64,000 nucleotides of DNA. It comes from Alphaproteobacteria bacterium (GTDB lineage Bacteria > Pseudomonadota > Alphaproteobacteria > Puniceispirillales > Puniceispirillaceae). Positions 36,744 to 45,145 of this stretch are shown here, one piece after another (position 1 is the stretch's first letter; the number at the start of each line of letters is the position of its first letter). The notes beneath the pieces are model-generated. The model searched no databases, had not been told where the DNA came from, and saw only the letters and a program-made list of their open reading frames with translations. The stretch covers positions 1 through 64,000 of the forward strand of contig JAAXKA010000146.1 of the NCBI GenBank assembly GCA_012269555.1, in the 5' to 3' direction. Both the position numbers and the translations under genes were made by a program.

Positions 36744-36881
36744 ATGAGTAGAAATGAGCCAAAGACATCTGCAGAATTAAAGCAAGCAAGAAAACGTCAG
36801 AATTATGCTATTCTTGGCCTAATTTTTGGTTTAGTGCTTCTTTTTTATCTTATTACAGTTGTGCGAATAGGATTAAATTAA
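36744..36881 (+). CDS. small membrane protein between ctaB and ctaG (CoxF-like)
   Basis: This 45-residue open frame starts with ATG 6 bases after the ctaB stop, and its TAA shares its last A with the ctaG ATG. A basic N-terminus with Lys-Gln-Ala-Arg-Lys-Arg-Gln-Asn is followed by one hydrophobic helix (about residues 20-41). Alphaproteobacterial cox clusters often carry a small single-span protein, sometimes called CoxF, in this exact position. Gene position, topology and coupling support a real gene with a cox assembly or stability role; the name is a positional inference. Confidence 0.8.
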   Translation: MSRNEPKTSAELKQARKRQNYAILGLIFGLVLLFYLITVVRIGLN

Positions 36882-37453
36882 TGTTAGTAGGGGAAAACCT
36901 AAATAATCAGAAGCAAATAAATTTGCGAAGACGAAATATAAAAAGTTTGTGGTTTCTCTCTGTGATTGTTATCAGTATGTTGGGCTTATCTTATGCATCT
37001 GTCCCGCTGTATGAATTATTTTGTCGAGTAACTGGATATGGCGGCACCACTCAAATTGCAAAACAAGAGTCAGAAAGAATTATTAACGGACATGACGTCA
37101 AAATTATTTTCAACGCTCATGTTAATCCAGAACTCAACTGGTCTTTTAATCCAATTACCGAAAACGTAAAGCTGTTACCTGGTGAGCATGTAAAAGCTAT
37201 TTTTAGAGCTACAAATTTGTCAGATGATTTGACGATCGGGACCTCAACCTTTAATGTCACGCCACAAAAGGTAGGCCCTTATTTTATGAAAATGGAATGC
37301 TTTTGTTTTACTGAACAACCATTATCACCAGGAGAGTCAGTAGATATGCCAGTTGTGTTTTATCTTGATCCAGAAATAGCTTCAGATAAAAATACTATAG
37401 ATGTAGAAGAAGTAGTGTTGTCTTATACATTTTTTAAGTCATTACAGAGTTAA
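36881..37453 (+). CDS. ctaG: cytochrome c oxidase assembly protein CtaG/Cox11
   Basis: Cox11 delivers copper to the CuB site. One N-terminal transmembrane helix (about 22-42) is followed by a periplasmic immunoglobulin-like domain. Family features are Val-Pro-Leu-Tyr-Glu-Leu-Phe-Cys-Arg-Val-Thr-Gly-Tyr-Gly-Gly-Thr and the copper-binding Cys-Phe-Cys-Phe-Thr-Glu-Gln. Length 190 is normal. Start and preceding stop overlap by one base. Confidence 0.95.
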   Translation: MLVGENLNNQKQINLRRRNIKSLWFLSVIVISMLGLSYASVPLYELFCRVTGYGGTTQIAKQESERIINGHDVKIIFNAHVNPELNWSFNPITENVKLLPGEHVKAIFRATNLSDDLTIGTSTFNVTPQKVGPYFMKMECFCFTEQPLSPGESVDMPVVFYLDPEIASDKNTIDVEEVVLSYTFFKSLQS

Positions 37454-37482
37454 TCGTTAAATCGCATTTTTTGGGGGAAATT

Positions 37483-37509
37483 ATGTATTTATCATGGAGA
37501 GTCAAATGA
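37483..37509 (+). CDS. 8-codon leader ORF overlapping the coxC start
   Basis: ATG is followed by seven further codons (Met-Tyr-Leu-Ser-Trp-Arg-Val-Lys) and TGA. A strong GGGGGAAA site lies just before its ATG. Its TGA overlaps the preferred coxC ATG as ATGA, and the coxC ribosome site GGAGAG lies within this mini-ORF. The layout suggests translational coupling. It could be chance, since it is very short. Confidence 0.4.
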   Translation: MYLSWRVK

Positions 37510-38291
37510 GTGGGACAAAACAGCATCCATACCACTTAGTAGAACCTAGCCCATGGCCGGCTGTTGGAGCTGCAGCTGGTTTCGTAGTGACCATTGGCGC
37601 AGCAATGTTCATGCATGAAAAGCCATTTGGATTAGAGATGCTGGCGGTTGGACTTGGCCTAGTTATACTTACAATGTTTTTATGGTGGAGAGATATAGTT
37701 AGAGAAGCTGAGTATCAAGGCCATCACACACCGATAGTTCAGATTAGTATGCGATATGGAATGTTATTGTTTATTGTCTCTGAAATTATGTTTTTTGTGG
37801 CATTCTTTTGGGCTTTTTTTGATCGCGCTTTATTTCCCGTTGGAGGTATTTGGCCACCAGAGGGTATTCATACGTTTGACCCTTTCGATTTACCATTAAT
37901 GAATACACTTATTCTTTTACTTTCAGGGTGCACTGTTACTTGGGCGCATCACGCTCTGCAGCATAATGACCGAAAGGACTTCATCACCGGTCTATCTATC
38001 ACCGTAATGTTAGGAGTGCTATTTACTGCATTACAAGCTTTCGAATATCAGCATGCACATTTTGGTTTTAGTGATGGCATCTACCCCTCTGTATTCTTCA
38101 TGGCAACAGGATTTCATGGATTTCATGTAATCGTGGGTACAATATTTTTATTTGTTTGTTTGATACGTGGTATGCGAGGTCAATTTACAGCAGAAACCCA
38201 TTTTGGCTTTGAAGCTGCTGCATGGTATTGGCATTTTGTTGATGTTGTTTGGTTGTTCTTATTTGTAGCTATCTATTGGTGGGGTGGATAA
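37506..38291 (+). CDS. coxC: cytochrome c oxidase subunit III
   Basis: From the ATG preceded by GGAGAG the protein has 261 residues; an in-frame ATG four codons upstream is less well placed. Seven transmembrane helices are visible, with [11 protein letters not shown] and the C-terminal [10 protein letters not shown]. Lipid-contacting His-Gly-Phe-His-Val lies between them. An intrinsic terminator follows within 30 bases. The DUF983 gene often found after coxC in alphaproteobacteria is absent. Confidence 0.96.
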   Translation: MSGTKQHPYHLVEPSPWPAVGAAAGFVVTIGAAMFMHEKPFGLEMLAVGLGLVILTMFLWWRDIVREAEYQGHHTPIVQISMRYGMLLFIVSEIMFFVAFFWAFFDRALFPVGGIWPPEGIHTFDPFDLPLMNTLILLLSGCTVTWAHHALQHNDRKDFITGLSITVMLGVLFTALQAFEYQHAHFGFSDGIYPSVFFMATGFHGFHVIVGTIFLFVCLIRGMRGQFTAETHFGFEAAAWYWHFVDVVWLFLFVAIYWWGG

Positions 38292-38319
38292 TTATTCTTA
38301 TAAAAAAATTAAAAAATAT

Positions 38320-38357
38320 GAAGGGTCTTGTTTATAAAGGCCCTTCTGTTTTTTTTT
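38320..38357 (+). terminator. intrinsic terminator after coxC
   Basis: An 8-bp stem (GAAGGGTC / GGCCCTTC, one G-U pair) with an 11-base loop is followed by T-G-T and a run of T residues. It separates the cox operon from surf1-thrC. With the gluQ terminator this is the clearest in the window. Confidence 0.85.
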
Positions 38358-38369
38358 AAAGAGGAAATG

Positions 38370-39098
38370 ATGATATTCAGACCACTTTTTTGGCCCACAC
38401 TTTTTTCGGTTCCATTAGTTGCTCTGCTACTTGCTCTTGGTAGTTGGCAATTATCACGGTTAGCTGAAAAAACAGAGCTCATATCTAAATTTGAGCAACG
38501 AAGCAAAGGACCAGCAATAGCAATTAGTCAGATTTTTGAGCCAATCGATAACTTTGAATATCAACGAGTTGGAGTTACCGGTAAGTATCTACATCAGTCA
38601 GAGATTTATTTGACTGGTAGAACTTATGAGGGCAACGCTGGTTTTCATGTTGTTACGCCATTTCAAACCCAAGAAGAAACTATTTTAATTAACCGAGGAT
38701 GGGTTTCTGAGGCCTATAGACTGCCAAGCACGCGTCCATTTTCTCTTATTGAAGATGAAATTTATCTTGAAGGTATACTGAGGCTCCCAGGTAAAAAAGG
38801 TTATTTCGTGCCAGAAAACGAGCCGGAAAACGGTTTCTGGTTTACATTAAAGCCGGATGAAATTGGTAAATTTCTTAAGCGAGAAGAAATTAACAAAGAA
38901 TTTTATATTGATATTATTAGAACTGGCGAGGTTATAACACTGCCTATAGCAGCGGAAGTAAATATTAACTTAAGAAATTCTCATTTTAATTATGCGTTAA
39001 CCTGGTTTGGACTAGCACTTGTTTTAATTGTAGTTTATTTTGCCTTTCATTATCAAAATAACAGACTGCAGTTTCCTTCAAAATCTCTTTCTGATTAG
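38370..39098 (+). CDS. surf1: SURF1 family cytochrome oxidase assembly protein
   Basis: Surf1 binds heme a and helps build the CoxA active site. Two ATGs lie side by side; AGAGGA is 5 bases before the second, which I use. A 13-codon upstream extension lies in the terminator T tract and is unlikely. The protein has two transmembrane segments, one at the N-terminus and one at the C-terminus. Between them lie Gly-Ser-Trp-Gln-Leu-Ser-Arg-Leu, Gln-Arg-Val and Asn-Arg-Gly-Trp-Val. It stands after the cox terminator and 18 bases before thrC. Confidence 0.9.
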   Translation: MIFRPLFWPTLFSVPLVALLLALGSWQLSRLAEKTELISKFEQRSKGPAIAISQIFEPIDNFEYQRVGVTGKYLHQSEIYLTGRTYEGNAGFHVVTPFQTQEETILINRGWVSEAYRLPSTRPFSLIEDEIYLEGILRLPGKKGYFVPENEPENGFWFTLKPDEIGKFLKREEINKEFYIDIIRTGEVITLPIAAEVNINLRNSHFNYALTWFGLALVLIVVYFAFHYQNNRLQFPSKSLSD

Positions 39099-39116
39099 AG
39101 AACGGAACTTATTAAG

Positions 39117-40523
39117 ATGGAATATTTAAGTACTCGTGGAGAAGATAATAACACTACATTTGAAGGTGTGCTTCTGAATGGTCTTGCGAGAGACGGTGGT
39201 TTATATTTGCCAAAAAGTTGGCCAACATTTAATTCTTCTGAAATCGCAAACATGCAAGGACTTCCTTATCATGAAATAGCAGCACTGATTATATCAAAAT
39301 TCACAGGTGATGATATTATTTATAGAGAGGTTGCAGACCTTACTAAAGCTACTTATGCGAATTTCATGCATCCAGAGGTTGCGCCTCTGAAATTTATTGA
39401 GGACGGTTTATATGCATTAGAGTTATTTCATGGCCCTACAATTGCATTCAAAGACTATGCGATGCAATTTCTTGCACGGACCTTCCACAAGGCTCTTTCA
39501 AAATCAGGAAAGCGTTCAGTAATTCTTGGTGCAACAAGTGGTGACACCGGTTCTGCAGCGTTACAAGCTTTCCAAAATCTTGATTCAATCGATATATTTA
39601 TTCTATTTCCTGATGGCAGGGTATCTCCTATCCAGCAGAAGCAAATGACTTCCCTTGCTGGTTTGGGAGCCCATGCTATATGTGTTAGTGGTGATTTTGA
39701 TACATGTCAGGATATTGTAAAAGGATGTTTTAACGATCACTACTTTAGAGATGAAGTGAATTTATCTGCAATAAATTCAATCAATTGGGCAAGACTCATT
39801 CCTCAAATTGTTTATTATTTTACGTCTGCGGTGGAGCTTGGAGCTCCAGACCAAAAAGTAGCTTTTAGTGTACCAACTGGCAATTTTGGGAATATTTTTG
39901 CAGGTTGGGCGGCAAAACAGATGGGACTACCAATTGATAGGTTAATAGTAGCTTCCAATAGAAATGATATATTACCCCGTTTTTTTGAGAATGGAAAAAT
40001 GGTCAGAGAAAAAGTACATCAAAGTTTAAGCCCGTCTATGGATATTCAAGTATCTTCAAATTTTGAAAGGCTACTATTTGAATTGCTTGAACGGGATGCT
40101 GAATTATGTGCCGTAAAGATGAAGGAGTTTGCGTCAACAGGTTTTTTTGATGTCTCACTAGGGCAACTTAAGGTGGCTAAGGAGATATTTGCAGCCTATC
40201 GTGTGGATGATGCTAAAACAACGCGAAGAATAAAATTCTTATATGATCATTATGGAATGATTTTCGACCCTCACAGTGCAGTTGGCCTTGAAGCTGCTAA
40301 AGCAGCGAGAGATGATGAAGTGGTATCAAAAAATATTCCCATAATTTCATTAGCTTGTGCACATCCAGCAAAGTTTCCAGACGCTGTGGAAAATGCAATT
40401 GGAGTTAGACCAGAATTACCCCAACATCTTTTTGACCTCATGGATAGACAGGAATCAAAAATTGATATTGATGGGAAAGTAGAGGCAATTAAAGAATTAA
40501 TTTTCATAAAAAAAAGAAATTAA
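39117..40523 (+). CDS. thrC: threonine synthase
   Basis: This PLP enzyme converts O-phosphohomoserine to threonine. It has 468 residues, the long bacterial type, starting Met-Glu-Tyr-Leu-Ser-Thr-Arg-Gly. The PLP lysine is in Thr-Ile-Ala-Phe-Lys-Asp-Tyr-Ala-Met-Gln-Phe, and Gly-Ala-Thr-Ser-Gly-Asp-Thr-Gly-Ser-Ala-Ala binds the phosphate. Homoserine kinase thrB lies 5 kb away on the opposite strand, so the two pathway steps are close but not co-transcribed. Confidence 0.96.
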   Translation: MEYLSTRGEDNNTTFEGVLLNGLARDGGLYLPKSWPTFNSSEIANMQGLPYHEIAALIISKFTGDDIIYREVADLTKATYANFMHPEVAPLKFIEDGLYALELFHGPTIAFKDYAMQFLARTFHKALSKSGKRSVILGATSGDTGSAALQAFQNLDSIDIFILFPDGRVSPIQQKQMTSLAGLGAHAICVSGDFDTCQDIVKGCFNDHYFRDEVNLSAINSINWARLIPQIVYYFTSAVELGAPDQKVAFSVPTGNFGNIFAGWAAKQMGLPIDRLIVASNRNDILPRFFENGKMVREKVHQSLSPSMDIQVSSNFERLLFELLERDAELCAVKMKEFASTGFFDVSLGQLKVAKEIFAAYRVDDAKTTRRIKFLYDHYGMIFDPHSAVGLEAAKAARDDEVVSKNIPIISLACAHPAKFPDAVENAIGVRPELPQHLFDLMDRQESKIDIDGKVEAIKELIFIKKRN

Positions 40524-40577
40524 ATAATAAAGGTGTTCATTTGCAAATACCGTATAAACGTATGAAGAAGATATTTT

Positions 40578-41159
40578 TTATACCCAACCAGATTGAGGGG
40601 AGAGATTGCTGGCATTAAATCCACAATAACCTAGTGCCTCTTCCCAAATAGAACTAGCATTATCGTTGAAAACCATTTCTGGAGATGCGGGTACATGTAT
40701 CCACATATTTTGACGTAACTCCTCTTCTAATTGACCTGCAGCCCATCCAGTATATCCTAGCATAATTTTAAAATTTGTTGGACCAATCCCATCAGCAATT
40801 TCAGATAGCATGTCTAACTGCATGGATAACGCAATCTCGTTGGTTATTTTGATAGAGTCTGGCATTAAATGTTCTTCAGAATGTAGAATGTAACCGCGCC
40901 TATCTTCGACTGGTCCACCAGAATAAATTATCCTATTTTGTTCAAAACGCGGCTTGATAAAACTTAACCGTTCCGTGAGCTTAGAAAAAGTAAAATTGAG
41001 TTTAGGTTTATTTAAGATCAATCCCATTGCCGTTTGTTTGTCATGTTTGCACATGAATATTACAGCTTGGTGAAACTGAGGGTCATTCATTTGTGGTGTC
41101 GCCACAAGAAAATGCCCAACAAGTTCTGTGAATAAAAGGGCTTTTTTTTCTCTTTTCAT
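40578..41159 (-). CDS. YqgE/AlgH family protein (UPF0301)
   Basis: This 193-residue cytoplasmic protein has the family start Leu-Val-Ala-Thr-Pro-Gln-Met-Asn-Asp-Pro-x-Phe and the Gly-Leu-Ile-Leu-Asn-Lys-Pro block. Later come Tyr-Ser-Gly-Gly-Pro-Val and Leu-Gly-Tyr-Thr-Gly-Trp-Ala-Ala-Gly-Gln-Leu. The family is widespread; AlgH was named from an alginate screen, but no biochemical activity is firmly established. It is divergent from the scsB-like gene. Confidence 0.88.
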   Translation of the reverse strand: MKREKKALLFTELVGHFLVATPQMNDPQFHQAVIFMCKHDKQTAMGLILNKPKLNFTFSKLTERLSFIKPRFEQNRIIYSGGPVEDRRGYILHSEEHLMPDSIKITNEIALSMQLDMLSEIADGIGPTNFKIMLGYTGWAAGQLEEELRQNMWIHVPASPEMVFNDNASSIWEEALGYCGFNASNLSPQSGWV

Positions 41160-41289
41160 GCCTTGTATATTAACTTACTTGTATGATCCAGCAATCCTTT
41201 TTCTAAAAAAAGTCTAGTTAAATAAAAAATGTTAAAAATAAACCAAAAAAAGGCTGACAAAAAAAAATTTAGGCTTATGTAAATGTAAA

Positions 41290-43215
41290 ATGAAACAATA
41301 TATTATAATTCTGTTTTGCACTTTTTTTGGAAGTATGGCCTCTTTGCAGGCGGCTAACGGTCCTTGGTTGGAAAGCGAATATGCTAAAGTACGATTAATA
41401 AGTAGTACCCAAGCCACTGGCAATTTAGAGCAAATCCCTGCAGCGTTAGAATTCCAACTCAAGCCTGATTGGAAGGTATATTGGCGTAGTCCGGGCGATG
41501 CGGGTCTACCCCCCATTTTAGAAGCTTACGAAAGCAAACATGAAATAAAACGTTACTGGCCAGTTCCAGAACGCTTTACATTATTTGACATTGAAACTTT
41601 TGGTTATTCTGACAGTGTAATTCTACCGTTAACAATAAAACATATTGATAAAACGGATGATTTCCTGTTTAAGGGCTTTCTTGACGCACTAATTTGTTCA
41701 GATATATGTTTACCATTATCCGGAGATATTAGCTTATCTCTACCCAAAGGGATTTCATCACATAGCATATATGCTCAAGAAATAGCATATGCTAAAGCAA
41801 AGGTTCCCTCAAAAACCACAGGCCCTAATATAGAAATAATTTCGACTAGTTTAATGCCTCATGATAGGTCATTGCTTATTGATATTTCTATATCAAGTAA
41901 AAATTTAGAAGACATTTTTGTTGAAACTAACCTTGCCGGATATAGTTTTTCCAAACCAATAATACTTAAAAAGTTAGATGACAGAATTTTAGCACAGATT
42001 AATATAAAAGGATCTCAGGATCCAAAAAAACTGATGGGACAGGAAGTTACTTTAACTATTCTTGCAGGTATGCAGTTTAAGGAAGAAAAATTATTAATAC
42101 GCGATACCGAGGACAAACAAAATTCATTACTACCATTACATTTGAACGGATTTATAACGATCTTGTTAATTAGTTTTTTGGGAGGAATAATTCTTAACTT
42201 CATGCCATGTGTTTTACCTATATTATCTTTGAAGGTAGCTAATTTCATTGGAACTACTGGTAAGCCTTATTCAGAGGTAAGAAAGCATTTTTTAGCAACA
42301 GCATTTGGTATTTTATTCAGTTTTACTTTACTCTCTTCGGGTTTAATTATTTTAAGAAATATTGGTTATCAGATAGGCTGGGGAATTCAGTTTCAAAATC
42401 CTATTTTTTTAGCAATAATTTCGGTTATTTTGCTGATATTCATTGCAACTTTACTTGATTGGTTTTATTTACCAATTCCCAGAATTGCAGTAAAATTATC
42501 TTCTGTTATTTCAAATAATGCAGGCTATCGGTATGATTTTTTTTCAGGAGTGCTAGCAACTATCCTTGCCACTCCTTGTTCTGCTCCATTTGTTGGAACT
42601 GCAGTAGCCTTCGCATTATCTGGCAGCAACTTTGTATTATATAGTGTTCTTTTAATTATGGGACTAGGGCTTTCGTTACCGTGGCTTATCTTTGCTATAG
42701 CACCACCACTTTCATCATTTTTACCAAAACCAGGCTATTGGATGGTTCGAATAAAACAAATATCTGCTATTCTTTTAATAGGAACATTAATCTGGATTTT
42801 ATGGGTTTTAAGTAATTTACTAGGCATGCGTGCTGAAGTACAAAATGCTGAATTAAGCAGATATAAAACATGGTCTGTAGAAGTAATGGAAGATGCAATT
42901 ACAACAGGTAGGCCAGTTTTTGTTGATGTAACTGCAGATTGGTGCATCACCTGTAAAGTTAATAAAATTTCTGTATTAGAAAGTAGAGAAATTTCAGATG
43001 CCTTCAGCAAGGAAAATTTTATCTTATTACAAGCAGATTGGACTAGTCCTAATGATGAAATAGCAAAATTTCTTGCGAGTAATGGAAGGTTTGGGATTCC
43101 ATTTGACATTATATTTTCACCTCAGCTAGAAACACCAATAATATTGCCAGAAATATTAACAACTGAGAAATTACTATCTTCGATAAAAAAGGCGAGTTTA
43201 TCACAAACTGACTAA
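41290..43215 (+). CDS. ScsB/DsbD-type membrane thiol-disulfide electron transporter
   Basis: The family moves electrons from cytoplasmic thioredoxin to envelope acceptors. A signal peptide (about 1-21) precedes an N-terminal periplasmic domain of the ScsB type, with Trp-Lys-Val-Tyr-Trp-Arg-Ser-Pro-Gly-Asp-Ala-Gly-Leu-Pro-Pro and a Cys-Ser-Asp-Ile-Cys pair. A central DsbD membrane core has Met-Pro-Cys-Val-Leu-Pro and Ala-Thr-Pro-Cys-Ser-Ala-Pro. The C-terminal thioredoxin-like domain has Cys552-Ile-Thr-Cys555. All three cysteine pairs are present, so it should be functional. A peroxiredoxin gene follows 27 bases later. Confidence 0.9.
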   Translation: MKQYIIILFCTFFGSMASLQAANGPWLESEYAKVRLISSTQATGNLEQIPAALEFQLKPDWKVYWRSPGDAGLPPILEAYESKHEIKRYWPVPERFTLFDIETFGYSDSVILPLTIKHIDKTDDFLFKGFLDALICSDICLPLSGDISLSLPKGISSHSIYAQEIAYAKAKVPSKTTGPNIEIISTSLMPHDRSLLIDISISSKNLEDIFVETNLAGYSFSKPIILKKLDDRILAQINIKGSQDPKKLMGQEVTLTILAGMQFKEEKLLIRDTEDKQNSLLPLHLNGFITILLISFLGGIILNFMPCVLPILSLKVANFIGTTGKPYSEVRKHFLATAFGILFSFTLLSSGLIILRNIGYQIGWGIQFQNPIFLAIISVILLIFIATLLDWFYLPIPRIAVKLSSVISNNAGYRYDFFSGVLATILATPCSAPFVGTAVAFALSGSNFVLYSVLLIMGLGLSLPWLIFAIAPPLSSFLPKPGYWMVRIKQISAILLIGTLIWILWVLSNLLGMRAEVQNAELSRYKTWSVEVMEDAITTGRPVFVDVTADWCITCKVNKISVLESREISDAFSKENFILLQADWTSPNDEIAKFLASNGRFGIPFDIIFSPQLETPIILPEILTTEKLLSSIKKASLSQTD

Positions 43216-43242
43216 TAAGGAAAATTAAAGGAACGCTGCTAA

Positions 43243-43728
43243 ATGACATTAACAATTGGAAGTAAAATACCAAAACTTGAAATCACAACTAAGACGTCAG
43301 AAGGATTAGATATAATAAATACTGAAAACTATTTCAGTGGTCGGAAAATAATTGTTTTTTCTGTTCCTGGAGCATTTACAGCGACTTGTTCTGAAAAACA
43401 TCTACCAGGTTATGTCAAACACCACGATAAGTTTTTATCAGTTGGAATTCACGCTATAGCATGTTTAGCAGTAAATGATGCACATGTGATGTTTGCTTGG
43501 GCAGAACAAAATGGGGCTGACGGTCTGATCGATTTATTTGCAGATAGTAGGGCAATTTTCACAGAGTTACTTGGTCTAAAAACCGATATGGGGGCTGTTT
43601 TGGGTATAAGAGCATCAAGAAGTGCTTTCGTTGTTGATAATGGTTTGATAACACATTTTTTCAAAGAGGAACCAAAAGCATACGAAGTCTCTGATGCAGA
43701 ATCTTTGCTTTCCGCTGTTTCCAGTTAG
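43243..43728 (+). CDS. peroxiredoxin (Prx5 type)
   Basis: This 161-residue thiol peroxidase has the peroxidatic motif Pro-Gly-Ala-Phe-Thr-Ala-Thr-Cys-Ser; the usual Pro before Thr-Cys is Ala here, but the Pro-x3-Thr-x2-Cys pattern is intact. No signal peptide is seen, so it is cytoplasmic. An Arg-Ser-Ala-Phe-Val-Val-Asp-Asn-Gly block near residue 125 is typical of the AhpC/Prx5-like redoxin domain. It is probably co-transcribed with the ScsB-like gene and overlaps rnhA tail to tail by four bases. Confidence 0.92.
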   Translation: MTLTIGSKIPKLEITTKTSEGLDIINTENYFSGRKIIVFSVPGAFTATCSEKHLPGYVKHHDKFLSVGIHAIACLAVNDAHVMFAWAEQNGADGLIDLFADSRAIFTELLGLKTDMGAVLGIRASRSAFVVDNGLITHFFKEEPKAYEVSDAESLLSAVSS

Positions 43729-44177
43729 GTTGAAGCCGCAGTTTGTATTTTTTTAGCTTCCTCTTGAGCAAGGTGATCGCATTCTTCATTTTCAGCATGA
43801 CCTGAATGGCCTTTTATCCATTGCCAATCTACCTGATGAATTTCGCAAAGTGAGTCAAGTTGTAGCCAAAGATCTTTATTTTTCACTGCTTTTTTATTGG
43901 ATGTTTTCCAATTATTTTTTTTCCAGTTAGCAATCCACTTATCAATTCCATTCATGACGTATTTGCTGTCCGTAATAATAGTAACATTAACTGGTCTCGT
44001 GAGAGCCGATAATCCCTTGATGACCGCAGTTAGTTCCATTCGGTTGTTAGTTGTATCTGCTTCGTTTCCACATAAAATCTTCTTATGACTTTTAAAATAT
44101 AAAATGCTAGCCCATCCACCGGCGCCTGGGTTTCCTAAACATGCTCCGTCGGTATACAATTTTGTTTTTGTTTCCAT
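43725..44177 (-). CDS. rnhA: ribonuclease HI
   Basis: The enzyme cuts RNA in RNA-DNA hybrids. The acidic active-site residues appear in Tyr-Thr-Asp-Gly-Ala-Cys, Asn-Arg-Met-Glu-Leu, Thr-Asp-Ser-Lys-Tyr-Val and a C-terminal Glu-Cys-Asp-His-Leu-Ala. Trp-Ile-Lys-Gly-His-Ser-Gly-His carries the catalytic His. Length 150 is normal. Its ATG overlaps the thrB stop by one base. Confidence 0.95.
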   Translation of the reverse strand: METKTKLYTDGACLGNPGAGGWASILYFKSHKKILCGNEADTTNNRMELTAVIKGLSALTRPVNVTIITDSKYVMNGIDKWIANWKKNNWKTSNKKAVKNKDLWLQLDSLCEIHQVDWQWIKGHSGHAENEECDHLAQEEAKKIQTAAST

Positions 44178-45139
44178 TATAGGAGTCCATATAATTCTAG
44201 ATTGCTATTAGACCGCAAATAGATAATCTTATTCCAATATTCAAGTGGGTCGTGTTTTTTAACAAGAGCGCCTTCAGGTGTATGATGCCAGTCATAATAG
44301 CGAGTTACAAAAAAACGTATTGCAGCACCCTGCGTTAAAGTGGGTAACGCATTTTTTTCCTTATTATTTAATTGGCGTATTTTCTGATAGCTAGCTATTA
44401 GTGTTTTTGCTTTCTCCGAATTAAAACTACCATCATTTTCAAAGCACCAACTATTTAAGCAAATCGCTATATCGTAGGCATAAAAATCAGTACATGCAAA
44501 ATAGAAATCAATTATTCCCGATAGATTATTATCTATAAACATAGCGTTATTTGGAAACAAATCACCATGAATTATTCCTGCTGGAAGAGATTTAGGCCAT
44601 TTAGTAATAATATTCTCAATATAAAGGCTAGCCTCTTTATTAAGCCCTTTAGGTAAATTTGAGTCGTCATCATTTGTTTCAAGAAGTATTGATAGCCAAT
44701 TTTCAGGTCCTAGAGGATTTTTCCTATATAAGCTTAATTTAACCGTTGCTATATGCAGTTTTGCTAGCATAGTACCAATTTGTGAGCATCTATTTAGATT
44801 TGTGAACTGGGCAGTTTTACCATTAAGAAAAGATACGATAGTAGCATATTTACTAGAGCAAATATTAATTGTGTTTCCATTTTTATCTGGAATTGGTCTT
44901 GGACAGCTTATTTCATTCTGAGATAACTCACTTAATAATTTCATGAAAAAGGGTAAGTCTTCGGCATTTATCCGCTTCTCATAAAGGGTAAGAATATAGC
45001 TATCGATACTTGTTCTAAGCAGAAAGTTCGAGTTTTCCACACCCTCTGTAATTTCTGTAAGGCTAATTAAATCTCCAATCTCATAATTTTGAAGAAATTC
45101 TGTGACCTCTACATCAGAAACGGGGGTATAAACAGCCAT
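44177..45139 (-). CDS. thrB: homoserine kinase (ThrB, APH/choline-kinase fold)
   Basis: The enzyme phosphorylates homoserine in threonine synthesis. The 320-residue protein is not the GHMP-type ThrB of enterics but the kinase-like type common in alphaproteobacteria. It has Gly-Val-Glu-Asn-Ser-Asn-Phe early, the catalytic loop Ile-His-Gly-Asp-Leu-Phe-Pro-x-Asn and Gly-Ile-Ile-Asp-Phe-Tyr-Phe-Ala. It follows ispH by six bases and precedes rnhA with a one-base overlap, a conserved trio. Confidence 0.93.
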   Translation of the reverse strand: MAVYTPVSDVEVTEFLQNYEIGDLISLTEITEGVENSNFLLRTSIDSYILTLYEKRINAEDLPFFMKLLSELSQNEISCPRPIPDKNGNTINICSSKYATIVSFLNGKTAQFTNLNRCSQIGTMLAKLHIATVKLSLYRKNPLGPENWLSILLETNDDDSNLPKGLNKEASLYIENIITKWPKSLPAGIIHGDLFPNNAMFIDNNLSGIIDFYFACTDFYAYDIAICLNSWCFENDGSFNSEKAKTLIASYQKIRQLNNKEKNALPTLTQGAAIRFFVTRYYDWHHTPEGALVKKHDPLEYWNKIIYLRSNSNLELYGLL

Positions 45140-45145
45140 AAAAAA

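Noticed and set aside
42735-43109. 124-codon open frame antisense to the ScsB-like gene
   Set aside because: The thioredoxin domain of the sense gene explains the sequence fully.
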